Part shown: positions 1 to 8,905 of the stretch, piece after piece
Layout of the letters: every line of letters starts with the position of its first letter
Numbering within the stretch: position 1 is the stretch's first letter
Position numbers and translations under genes: made by a program
Notes under the pieces: model-generated
What the model saw: the letters and a program-made list of their open reading frames with translations, nothing else
Databases searched by the model: none
What the model was told of the DNA's origin: nothing
DNA from: Nematostella vectensis
Lineage: Eukaryota; Cnidaria; Anthozoa; Actiniaria; Edwardsiidae
Assembly: GCF_932526225.1 (NCBI RefSeq)
Contig: NC_064043.1
Location: 16,058,085 to 16,122,084, forward strand
Reading direction: 5' to 3'
Length of the DNA stretch: 64,000 nt

Positions 1-1359
1 ACCAGACCAGACATAATTTACAGATGAAGATGAAGAATGAAGATGAAGAAATGATTTTTATCATTGTAACTTAATAGATTATTTATTTTTTTCTTTTATA
101 ATTATCGATGAGAGATATGCTTTAAGAAGAAATAAAAGCTCGGCAAATATAAGTTTTGTATCAATAGGGCACCCTTTTAAGGCCTATTGTACAGGCTTGG
201 CATCTTGACGCGCGATGCCACAAATATAATTGAGTTAACTAGTATGCAAGTAAACTTTTGCCCTTGTGTGATTAGCGATTTTCAGATGAAGAAACATTAT
301 AGCTATAAGATAAAAAAAGAAAGAATGATAACAACAGTAGCATCCTTCCAAGCAGTTAAGGCAGAGCAATTCACCATTCGCAGATTTTCATTTTTTTTAT
401 ATCTTCTCTCAATCAATTGATTGCTTTGTTCAGAGCAGAAAAAGACGAGACATAATTTACGAAGGATCACCCATTTATTCTCTTATCTGATTCACAAGAC
501 ACGAGAAGATCAGATGAAAAAAAGATTATATCACTATAAAACTAAAACAGAACGAATGATAACAACAGTAACATCTTCTTCGTGGCGTGTGCTACCTTAT
601 AGGAAACAGAGAAGTCCCAAGTATCTGAGAAACCATCTGCGATGTTAGTTGAAAATGAAGAACAAGGACTATAACGAAGTTAAAGAAAAACTTAAAAACA
701 TTTGAAAATCTTTTTGAATCTCAATTAGAAATATTTAAAGAATCAGACCGTGCGCACATAGGACCCAGTCCCACCCCTGAAACTGATTTTTCAACTCACT
801 TGCTTCTTCGTGGCGTGTGCTACCTAATAGCAAACAGAGAAGTCCCAAGTATCTGAGACTGATTTCTCGACTCTCACTTGCCTCTTCGTGGCGTGTCCTA
901 CTTTATAGCAAACAGAGAAGTCCAAAATATCAAGCGGTACTAGACCGCTTGTTGACGTTTCTGGTCGGGACTGGATACTCCCCCGGTTAAGGCTAAGCAG
1001 GACAATCAGATTGTGATGCCGAAATTTTTTGACCCGAGGGACCACATGCCTGCAAACTCTTTTATGGCATCCAAGGCAGAGCACTAGATAATACTAGATG
1101 GGTGGCCAGTCTTCAGCAATACCCAGTCAAGCAAGCCAAAAAAAGAAAATATTGCATGTAGTCGTGGGTGGGGGTCTCCTTAGTTTACATGGCTGTTGTC
1201 ACGCATTACAACGCCCCAGCGAAAGAACGATCTATCCATCAAGTTTATCTCTTTGAGATCCTTTGTTTATATTGCCAGTTTGTTGGGAGAACGTGGCATC
1301 TCGTCAACTAGTGTACACACTGCATCTTGAGGACTAGTGGTTAATCAAAGTCAAGCACT
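1..1359. repeat. Partial unit at left edge
   Basis: The window opens inside an M2-type module and then shows C, R1-R3, the hairpin (931-951) and most of U. Diagnostic variants are GGACTATAACG near 667 and GCACTAGATA near 1080. Both recur at 9,921 and 10,340, so this partial unit matches the unit starting at 8,906 at an offset of 9,260. Around 340-480 the two differ at several bases (GTAGCATCC against GTGACCTCC, ACGAAGGATC against ACAAAGGACC), which suggests a local conversion tract. Confidence 0.95.
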
Positions 1360-1470
1360 TCAATTTCCCATACAGTCGCCAACAATTCTTGTGACTGTAC
1401 CCCAGCAGGCAAGGTCACCCCAGGTGGTGTACTGTATATTGGGGAACAAAGGGAATGGGTGGCCAATGAA

Positions 1471-2122
1471 CCCTGTCGGTTGTTCATAGAGTATTTCTTG
1501 GGCTGGGAAGTTCTTACCCTTGGTAAGTAGCTTTTCCCCTATCATTAACACATAATCTAAACATCCTATCTCAAAGATCCCAGGTACATTCGGAAAGCTA
1601 AAATCTTCAGGCTAAAAATAATAAACATAGGCTGAGCAAATACTCCAGTCCAAACCCAGTGAGAAAAAAAAAAGAGAACAAATCACTCGTTTGATTGCTT
1701 TGTTCACTGCAGTACCAGACCAGACATAATTTACAGATGAAGATGAAGAATGAAGATGAAGAAATGATTTTTATCATTGTAACTTAATAGATTATTTTTT
1801 TTTCTATTATAATTATCGATGAGAGATATGCTTTAAGAAGAAATAAAAGCTCCGCAAATATAAGTTTTGTATCAATAGGGCACCCTTTTAAGGCCTATTG
1901 TACAGGCTTGGCATCTTGACGCGCGATGCCACAAATATAATTGAGTTAACTAGTATGCAAGTAAACTTTTCCCCTTGTGTGATTAGCGATTTTCAGATGA
2001 AGAAACATTATAACTATAACATTAAAAAAGAAAGAATGATAACAGTAGCATCCTTCCAAGCAGTTAAGGCAGAGCAATTCACCATTCGCAGTTTTTCATT
2101 TTTTCATTTTTCGGCCCCTGAA
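1471..2122. repeat. M1-type module (652 bp), reference copy
   Basis: M runs from CCCTGTCGGTTG to just before the next CCCTGTCGG. It contains the inverted repeat CTTACC-CTT-GGTAAG (1513-1527), an A/T-rich GAAGAT stretch, a T run, AAATATAAG (1856-1864), and the hairpin at 1909-1931. M1 alleles are CTCCGC, TTTTCCCC, ATAACTATAACATT, a three-base-shorter ATAACAGTAG, and an end reading CATTTTTCGGCCCCTG. In long units the first module starts about 111 bp after the anchor. It joins M2 directly at CGGCCCCTGAACCC. Confidence 0.95.
1909..1931. other. Hairpin in module M, arms TGGCATC / GATGCCA, 9-nt loop
   Basis: Seven-base perfect inverted repeat around TTGACGCGC, present in nearly all M copies (for example 198-220). 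It is broken in the two divergent cores (GAAGCCA), in the second module of unit 16 (TAGCATC), and in the first module of unit 19 (AATGCCA). Those independent losses argue against strong selection on the stem. Confidence 0.75.
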
Positions 2123-2325
2123 CCCTGTCGGTTGTTCATAGAGTATTTCTTGGGCTGGGAAGTTCTTACCCTTGGTAAGTAGCTTTTCCCCTATCATTAA
2201 CACATAATCTAAACATCCTATCTCAAAGATCCCAGGTACCTTCGGAAAGCTAAAATCTTCAGGCTAAAAATAATAAACATAGGCTGAGCAAATACTCCAG
2301 TCCAAACCCAGTGAGAACAAAAAGA

Positions 2326-2355
2326 GAACAAATCAATCGTTTGATTGCTTTGTTC
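2326..2355. other. 30-bp inverted repeat, arms GAACAAATCAATC / GATTGCTTTGTTC
   Basis: Arms of 13 bases pair except at one position, around GTTT. It is present in M2-type modules. M1-type modules read AATCACTCG here, which breaks the inner stem. It lies at the join between the ~186-bp insert and the ~466-bp core. Confidence 0.7.
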
Positions 2356-2385
2356 ACTGCAGTACCAGACCAGACATAATTTACA

Positions 2386-2416
2386 GATGAAGATGAAGAA
2401 TGAAGATGAAGAAATG
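2386..2416. repeat. GATGAA microsatellite-like purine tract
   Basis: Repeats of GATGAAGAT and GAATGAAGATGAAG occur once per module. Occasional single-base changes are GAAGACGAAG (units 2 and 6), GAAGGTGAAG (units 21 and 28), and GATGAAAATG (unit 12). Confidence 0.8.
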
Positions 2417-2760
2417 ATTTTTATCATTGTAACTTAATAGATTATTTATTTTTTTCTATTATTATTATCGATGAGAGATATGCTTTAAGAAGAAATAAAA
2501 GCTCGGCAAATATAAGTTTTGCATCAATAGGGCACCCTTTTAAGGCCTATTGTACAGGCTTGGCATCTTGACGCGCGATGCCACAAATATAATTGAGTTA
2601 ACTAGTATGCAAGTAAACTTTTGCCCTTAAGTGATTAGCGATGTTCAGATGAAGAAACATTATAGCTATAAGATAAAAAAAGAAAGAATGATAACAACAG
2701 TAGCATCCTTCCAAGCAGTTAAGGCAGAGCAATTCACCATTCGCAGATTTTCATTTTTTT

Positions 2761-2936
2761 TATATCTTCTCTCAATTAATTGATTGCTTTGTTCAGAGCA
2801 GAAAAAGACGAGACATAATTTACGAAGGATCACCCATTTATTCTCTTATCTGATTCACAAGACACGAGAAGATCAGATGAAAAAAGATTATATCACTATA
2901 AAACTAAAACAGAACGAATGATAACAACAGTAACAT
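2761..2936. repeat. Segment C: internally deleted core copy
   Basis: GATTGCTTTGTTCA, GAC.AGACATAATTTAC and CAGATGAA recur here in the same order as in M. The sequence then jumps to a match with the later part of the core (GATTATATCACTATAA..., GAATGATAACAACAGTA). The core contains CAGATGAA twice, and C looks like a core that lost roughly 300 bp between those two motifs. C is present once in every complete unit. Confidence 0.8.
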
Positions 2937-2992
2937 CTTCTTCGTGGCGTGTGCTACCTTATAGGAAACAGAGAAGTCCCAAGTATCTGAGA
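2937..2992. repeat. R1, first copy of the ~55-bp TTCGTGGCGTGT motif
   Basis: R1 begins CTTCTTCGTGGCGTGTGCTA, continues CCTTATAGGAAACAGAGAAG and ends TCCCAAGTATCTGAGA. It is the same motif as R2 and R3 and lies at the C-to-U boundary, 228 bp before R2. Confidence 0.9.
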
Positions 2993-3164
2993 AACCATCT
3001 GCGATGTTAGTTGAAAATGAAGAACAAGGACAGAAACGAAGTTAAAGAAAAACTTAAAAACATTTGAAAATCTTTTTGAATCTCAATTAGAAATATTTAA
3101 AGAATCAGACCGTGCGCACATAGGACCCAGTCCCACCCCTGAAACTGATTTTTCAACTCACTTG

Positions 3165-3292
3165 CTTCTTCGTGGCGTGTGCTACCTAATAGCAAACAGA
3201 GAAGTCCCAAGTATCTGAGACTGATTTCTCGACTCTCACTTGCCTCTTCGTGGCGTGTCCTACTTTATAGCAAACAGAGAAGTCCAAAATAT
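3165..3292. repeat. R2 and R3, tandem ~75-78-bp repeats
   Basis: Two adjacent copies of CTGA.ACTGATTT.TC.ACT, then CACTTGC.TCTTCGTGGCG, then AGCAAACAGAGAAGTCC are seen. R2 is 3165-3220 and R3 is 3243-3292. The two differ at several positions and by a 3-base indel, so this duplication is older than the homogenisation of the array. R3 runs directly into the 3293-3313 hairpin. Confidence 0.9.
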
Positions 3293-3313
3293 CAAGCGGT
3301 ACTAGACCGCTTG
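3293..3313. other. Perfect hairpin, arms CAAGCGGT / ACCGCTTG, 5-nt loop
   Basis: Eight-base perfect inverted repeat around ACTAG. A copy lies about 426-429 bp before every anchor (931-951, 5657, 8480, and so on). Two units (near 48,201 and 50,564) have the loop changed to ACTTG while both arms stay intact. It could be an RNA stem, a protein binding site or a cruciform. There is no following T run, so it is not an obvious terminator. Confidence 0.85.
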
Positions 3314-3353
3314 TTGACGTTTCTGGTCGGGACTGGATACTCCCCCGGTTAAG

Positions 3354-3469
3354 GCTAAGCAGGACAATCAGATTGTGATGCCGAAATTTTTTGACCCGAG
3401 GGACCACATGCCTGCAAACTCTTTTATGGCATCCAAGGCAGAGCACCAAATAATACTAGATGGGTGGCC
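3354..3469 (+). other. Stretch with two 5S rRNA-like blocks and an Sm-like T run
   Basis: GCTAAGCAGG (3354-3363) is identical to the box A region of animal 5S rRNA. TACTAGATGGGTGGCC (3454-3469) is one deletion and one substitution from the plant-type 5S block TACTAGGATGGGTGACC. They are in the right order and orientation but about 90 nt apart, where 5S has about 15. Between them lie AAATTTTTTG (3384-3393), similar to an Sm site, and a GATGCC/GGCATC pair (3377-3382, 3428-3433). I do not call a 5S or snRNA gene. The ends of a 5S molecule are not recognisable. Confidence 0.3.
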
Positions 3470-3721
3470 AGTCTTCAGCAATACCCAGTCAAGCAAGCCA
3501 AAAAAAGAAAATATTGCATGTAGTCGTGGGTGGGGGTCTCCTTAGTTTACATGGCTGTTGTCACGCATTACAACGCCCCAGCGAAAGAACGATCTATCCA
3601 TCAAGTTTATCTCTTTGAGATCCTTTGTTTATATTGCCAGTTTGTTGGGAGAACGTGGCATCTCGTCAACTAGTGTACATACTGCATCTTGAGGACTAGT
3701 GGTTAATCAAAGTCAAGCACT

Positions 3722-6085
3722 TCAATTTCCCATACAGTCGCCAACAATTCTTGTGACTGTACCCCAGCAGGCAAGGTCACCCCAGGTGGTGTACTGTATA
3801 TTGGGGAACAAAGGGAATGGGTGGCCAATGAACCCTGTCGGTTGTTCATAGAGTATTTCTTGGGCTGGGAAGTTCTTACCCTTGGTAAGTAGCTTTTCCC
3901 CTATCATTAACACATAATCTAAACATCCTATCTCAAAGATCCCAAGTACATTCGGAAAGCTAAAATCTTCAGGCTAAAAATAATAAACATAGGCTGAGCA
4001 AATACTCCAGTCCAAACCCAGTGAGAAAAAAAAAAGAGAACAAATCACTCGTTTGATTGCTTTGTTCACTGCAGTACCAGACCAGACATAATTTACAGAT
4101 GAAGACGAAGAATGAAGATGAAGAAATGATTTTTATCATTGTAACTTAATAGATTATTTTTTTTTCTATTATAATTATCGATGAGAGATATGCTTTAAGA
4201 AGAAATAAAAGCTCCGCAAATATAAGTTTTGTATCAATAGGGCACCCTTTTAAGGCCTATTGTACAGGCTTGGCATCTTGACGCGCGATGCCACAAATAT
4301 AATTGAGTTAACTAGTATGCAAGTAAACTTTTCCCCTTGTGTGATTAGCGATTTTCAGATGAAGAAACATTATAACTATAACATTAAAAAAGAAAGAATG
4401 ATAACAGTAGCATCCTTCCAAGCAGTTAAGGCAGAGCAATTCACCATTCGCAGTTTTTCATTTTTTCATTTTTCGGCCCCTGAACCCTGTCGGTTGTTCA
4501 TAGAGTATTTCTTGGGCTGGGAAGTTCTTACCCTTGGTAAGTAGCTTTTCCCCTATCATTAACACATAATCTAAACATCCTATCTCAAAGATCCCAGGTA
4601 CCTTCGGAAAGCTAAAATCTTCAGGCTAAAAATAATAAACATAGGCTGAGCAAATACTCCAGTCCAAACCCAGTGAGAACAAAAAGAGAACAAATCAATC
4701 GTTTGATTGCTTTGTTCACTGCAGTACCAGACCAGACATAATTTACAGATGAAGATGAAGAATGAAGATGAAGAAATGATTTTTATCATTGTAACTTAAT
4801 AGATTATTTATTTTTTTCTATTATTATTATCGATGAGAGATATGCTTTAAGAAGAAATAAAAGCTCGGCAAATATAAGTTTTGTATCAATAGGGCACCCT
4901 TTTAAGGCCTATTGTACAGGCTTGGCATCTTGACGCGCGATGCCACAAATATAATTGAGTTAACTAGTATGCAAGTAAACTTTTGCCCTTGTGTGATTAG
5001 CGATTTTCAGATGAAGAAACATTATAGCTATAAGATAAAAAAAAGAAAGAATGATAACAACAGTAGCATCCTTCCAAGCAGTTAAGGCAGAGCAATTCAC
5101 CATTCGCAGATTTTCATTTTTTTTATATCTTCTCTCAATTAATTGATTGCTTTGTTCAGAGCAGAAAAAGACGAGACATAATTTACGAAGGATCACCCAT
5201 TTATTCTCTTATCTGATTCACAAGACACGAGAAGATCAGATGAAAAAAAGATTATATCACTATAAAACTAAAACAGAACGAATGATAACAACAGTAACAT
5301 CTTCTTCGTGGCGTGTGCTACCTTATAGGAAACAGAGAAGTCCCAAGTATCTGAGAAACCATCTGCGATGTTAGTTGAAAATGAAGAACAAGGACAGAAA
5401 CGAAGTTAAAGAAAAACTTAATAACATTTGAAAATCTTTTTGAATCTCAATTAGAAATATTTAAAGAATCAGACCGTGCGCACATAGGACCCAGTCCCAC
5501 CCCTGAAACTGATTTTTCAACTCACTTGCTTCTTCGTGGCGTGTGCTACCTAATAGCAAACAGAGAAGTCCCAAGTATCTGAGACTGATTTCTCGACTCT
5601 CACTTGCCTCTTCGTGGCGTGTCCTACTTTATAGCAAACAGAGAAGTCCAAAATATCAAGCGGTACTAGACCGCTTGTTGACGTTTCTGGTCGGGACTGG
5701 ATACTCCCCCGGTTAAGGCTAAGCAGGACAATCAGATTGTGATGCCGAAATTTTTTGACCCGAGGGACCACATGCCTGCAAACTCTTTTATGGCATCCAA
5801 GGCAGAGCACCAAATAATACTAGATGGGTGGCCAGTCTTCAGCAATACCCAGTCAAGCAAGCCAAAAAAAGAAAATATTGCATGTAGTCGTGGGTGGGGG
5901 TCTCCTTAGTTTACATGGCTGTTGTCACGCATTACAACGCCCCAGCGAAAGAACGATCTATCCATCAAGTTTATCTCTTTGAGATCCTTTGTTTATATTG
6001 CCAGTTTGTTGGGAGAACGTGGCATCTCGTCAACTAGTGTACATACTGCATCTTGAGGACTAGTGGTTAATCAAAGTCAAGCACT
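3722..6085. repeat. Repeat unit 2, long (2,364 bp), two modules
   Basis: M1 carries GAAGACGAAG near 4101, U-end sequence carries CCCAAGTACA near 3941, and M2 has an A run one base longer near 5036. All three markers recur 9,259 bp later in the unit at 12,981, which marks the two as duplicates. Private change: AATAACATTTG near 5421. Confidence 0.97.
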
Positions 6086-7499
6086 TCAATTTCCCATACA
6101 GTCGCCAACAATTCTTGTGACTGTACCCCAGCAGGCAAGGTCACCCCAGGTGGTGTACTGTATATTGGGGAACAAAGGGAATGGGTGGCCAATGAACCCT
6201 GTCGGTTGTTCATAGAGTATTTCTTGGGCTGGGAAGTTCTTACCCTTGGTAAGTAGCTTTTCCCCTATCATTAACACATAATCTAAACATCCTATCTCAA
6301 AGATCCCAAGTACATTCGGAAAGCTAAAATCTTCAGGCTAAAAATAATAAACATAGGCTGAGCAAATACTCCAGTCCAAACCCAGTGAGAAAAAAAAAGA
6401 GAACAAATCACTCGTTTGATTGCTTTGTTCACTGCAGTACCAGACCAGACATAATTTACAGATGAAGATGAAGAATGAAGATGAAGAAATGATTTTTATC
6501 ATTGTAACTTAATAGATTATTTTTTTTCTATTATAATTATCGATGAGAGATATGCTTTAAGAAGAAATAAAAGCTCCGCAAATATAAGTTTTGTATCAAT
6601 AGGGCACCCTTTTAAGGCCTATTGTACAGGCTTGGCATCTTGACGCGCGATGCCACAAATATCATTGAGTTAACTAGTATGCAAGTAAACTTTTCCCCTT
6701 GTGTGATTAGCGATTTTCAGATGAAGAAACATTATAACTATAACATTAAAAAAGAAAGAATGATAACAGTAGCATCCTTCCAAGCAGTTAAGGCAGAGCA
6801 ATTCACCATTCGCAGTTTTTCATTTTTTCATTTTTCGGCCCCTGAACCCTGTCGGTTGTTCATAGAGTATTTCTTGGGCTGGGAAGTTCTTACCCTTGGT
6901 AAGTAGCTTTTCCCCTATCATTAACACATAATCTAAACATCCTATCTCAAAGATCCCAGGTACCTTCGGAAAGCTAAAATCTTCAGGCTAAAAATAATAA
7001 ACATAGGCTGAGCAAATACTCCAGTCCAAACCCAGTGAGAAAAAAAAAGAGAACAAATCACTCGTTTGATTGCTTTGCTCACTGCAGTACCAGACCAGAC
7101 ATAATTTACAGATGAAGATGAAGAATGAAGATGAAGAAATGATTTTTATCATTGTAACTTAATAGATTATTTTTTTTCTATTATAATTATCGATGAGAGA
7201 TATGCTTTAAGAAGAAATAAAAGCTCCGCAAATATAAGTTTTGTATCAATAGGGCACCCTTTTAAGGCCTATTGTACAGGCTTGGCATCTTGACGCGCGA
7301 TGCCACAAATATAATTGAGTTAACTAGTATGCAAGTAAACTTTTCCCCTTGTGTGATTAGCGATTTTCAGATGAAGAAACATTATAACTATAACATTAAA
7401 AAAGAAAGAATGATAACAGTAGCATCCTTCCAAGCAGTTAAGGCAGAGCAATTCACCATTCGCAGTTTTTCATTTTTTTATATCTTCTCTCAATCGTTT

Positions 7500-7968
7500 G
7501 ATTGCTTTGTTCAGAGCAGAAACAGACGAGACATAATTTACAAAGGATCACCCATTTATTCTCTTATCTGTATCACAAGACACGAGAAGATCAGATGAAA
7601 ACACGATTTTTCTCATTATAACTTGATAGATTATTTAATATTTTCTATTATAATTATTGATGAAAGAATTGCTTTAAAAGGAAATAAAAGCTCGGCATAT
7701 ATAAGCCTTGTATAAATAGGGCACCCTTTTAAGGCCAATGTACAGGCTTGGCATCTTGAAGCGCGAAGCCACAAATATAATTGAGTTAACGAGTATGCAA
7801 GTAAACTTTTGCCCTTGTGTGATTAGCGATTTTCAGATGAAGAAAAATTCTAACTATAACATTAAAAAAGAAAGAATGATAAGAACAGTGACCTCCTTCC
7901 AAGCAGTTAAGGCAGAGCAATTCACAATTCGCAGTTTTTCATTTTTTTATATCTTCTCTCAATCGTTT
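7500..7968. repeat. Divergent core repeat D (469 bp), first copy
   Basis: It starts at GATTGCTTTGTTCAGAGCAG and repeats again at 7969. It is clearly related to the M core but has many substitutions and lacks the ~186-bp insert beginning CCCTGTCGG. It retains CATTTATTCTCTTATCTG and CAGATGAAAACACGATTTTTC, which bridges the sequence of C to that of M. It is the best candidate for the ancestral form of the module. Confidence 0.85.
7698..7719 (+). promoter_or_regulatory. Two TATA-box-like motifs in divergent core D
   Basis: TATATAAG (7698-7705) and TATAAATAG (7711-7719) both fit the eukaryotic TATA consensus. The homogenised modules read AATATAAG and TATCAATAG at the same places. An ATG lies at 7738. 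No transcription start can be shown from sequence alone. Confidence 0.3.
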
Positions 7969-8085
7969 GATTGCTTTGTTCAGAGCAGAAACAGACGAGA
8001 CATAATTTACAAAGGATCACCCATTTATTGTCTCTTATCTGATTCACAAGACACGAGAAGGTCAGATGAAAAAAAGATTATATAA
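7738..8085 (+). other. ATG-started 115-codon open frame, coding status doubtful
   Basis: This is the longest open frame in the window. It starts MYRLGILKREATNIIE, has a hydrophobic stretch FSFFYIFSQSF near residues 67-77, and ends DEKKII. It lies 18 bases after a TATAAATAG motif. The start is ATG only in the two divergent cores; other modules have TTG there and are truncated at variable points. Most changes against the other modules alter the amino acid (T to K, D to E, HY to NS), which argues against purifying selection. No domain or family is recognised. Confidence 0.2.
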
Positions 8086-8905
8086 CTATAAAATTAAAAC
8101 AGAACGAATGATAACAGTACCATCTTCTTCGTGGCGTGTGCTACCTTATAGGAAACAGAGAAGTCCCAAGTATCTGAGAAACCACCTGCGATGTTAGTTG
8201 AAGATAAAGAACAAGGACGGAAACGAAGTTAAAGAAAAACTTAAAAACATTTGAAAATCCTTTTGAATCTCATTTAGATATATTTAAAGAGTCAGACCGT
8301 GCGCACATAGGATCCAGTCACATCCCTGAAACTGGTTTTTCAACTCACTTGCTTCTTCGTGGCGTGTGTTACCTAATAGCAAACAGAGAAGTCCCAAGTA
8401 TCTGAGACTTATTTCTCGACTCTCACATGCCTCTTCGTGGCGTGTCCTACTTTATAGCAAACAGGGAAGTCCAAAATATCAAGCGGTACTAGACCGCTTG
8501 TTGACGTTTCTGGTCGGGACTGGATACTCCCCCGGTTAAGGCTAAGCAGGACAATCAGATTGTGATGCCGAAATTTTTTGACCCGAGGGACCACATGCCT
8601 GCAAACTCTTTTATGGCATCCAAGGCAGAGCACCAGATAATACTAGATGGGTGGCCAGTCTTCAGCAATACCCAATCAAGCAAGCCAAAAAAAAATATGG
8701 CATGTAGTCGTGGGTGGGGGTCTCCTTAGTTTACATGGCTGTTGTCACGCATTACAACGCCCCAGCGAAAGAACGATCTATCCATCACATTTATCTCTTT
8801 GAGATCCTTTGTTTATATTGCCAGTTTGTTGGGAGAACGTGGCATCTCATCAACTAGTGAACACACTGCATCTTGAGGACTAGTGGTTAATCAAAGTCAA
8901 GCACT

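Larger units (their letters stand above)
2123..2760. repeat. M2-type module, reference copy
   Basis: This is the second module of the long unit, about 652 bp downstream of M1. Distinguishing alleles are CTCGGC, TTTTGCCC, ATAGCTATAAGATA, ATAACAACAGTAG, and CGCAGATTTTC. Its insert also usually reads AATCAATCGTTTG instead of AATCACTCGTTTG. The right end passes into TATATCTTCTCTCAAT rather than CATTTTTCGG, which joins it to segment C. Confidence 0.93.
1360..3721. repeat. Repeat unit 1, long (2,362 bp), two modules; reference unit
   Basis: This unit serves as the reference for internal layout. End of U is 1360-1470, M1 1471-2122, M2 2123 to about 2760, C about 2761-2936, R1 2937-2992, an AT-rich spacer to about 3130, R2 3165-3220, R3 3243-3292, hairpin 3293-3313, and the remainder of U to 3721. 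Private or rare variants are CCCTTAAGTG near 2624, TTTGCATCAA near 2518 (shared with the unit at 10,619), and one A missing from the A run near 2880. Confidence 0.97.
6086..8905. repeat. Repeat unit 3, expanded (2,820 bp), three modules, second half divergent
   Basis: Two ordinary modules (about 6197 and 6849) are followed by a third, shorter and diverged core copy. The divergent stretch begins near 7490 and runs on through C and U past 8905. Spacing between homologous points of modules 1 and 2 is 650 bp, but between 2 and 3 only 466 bp because the ~186-bp insert is absent. The left part matches the unit at 15,345 until about 6,960. The right part matches the unit at 22,437. Confidence 0.96.

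Noticed and set aside
187-420. Plus-strand 70-108-codon open frames in the modules
   Set aside because: They begin at TTG. The frame is ended at different places by T-run length changes, and it is broken by a stop near 2,627, a frameshift near 51,622 and a lost start near 45,092.
605-613. ACAGAGAAG identical to the U6 snRNA ACAGAGA box
   Set aside because: Nothing else of U6 is present around it, and the motif recurs in R1, R2 and R3. Nine bases are expected by chance in 64 kb.
1490-1530. Reverse strand ACTTACC as a U1 snRNA 5' end
   Set aside because: Similarity stops after seven bases, and the inverted repeat explains the motif.
1360-1551. Minus-strand 63-codon open frame repeated in every unit
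   Set aside because: It starts with GTG. The divergent junction allele changes residues (I to R, H to R, P to S). It overlaps the U-to-M boundary, and its apparent conservation equals that of the surrounding DNA.
3021-3218. Plus-strand stop-free stretch of 65 codons with protein-like composition (FENLFESQLEIF...)
   Set aside because: It has no ATG and no clear splice sites, and it ends inside R2. Not enough to call an exon.
3186-3449. Minus-strand 86-87-codon open frame across R2, R3, the hairpin and the 5S-like stretch
   Set aside because: It reads through repeated motifs and a hairpin, and its length and start change between units. It is shortened to 74 codons in the divergent units. No family resemblance.
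4960-5196. Minus-strand 78-codon frame overlapping M2 and C
   Set aside because: It is open only in units with an extra A in the A run near 5,036, so it is a by-product of a homopolymer change.
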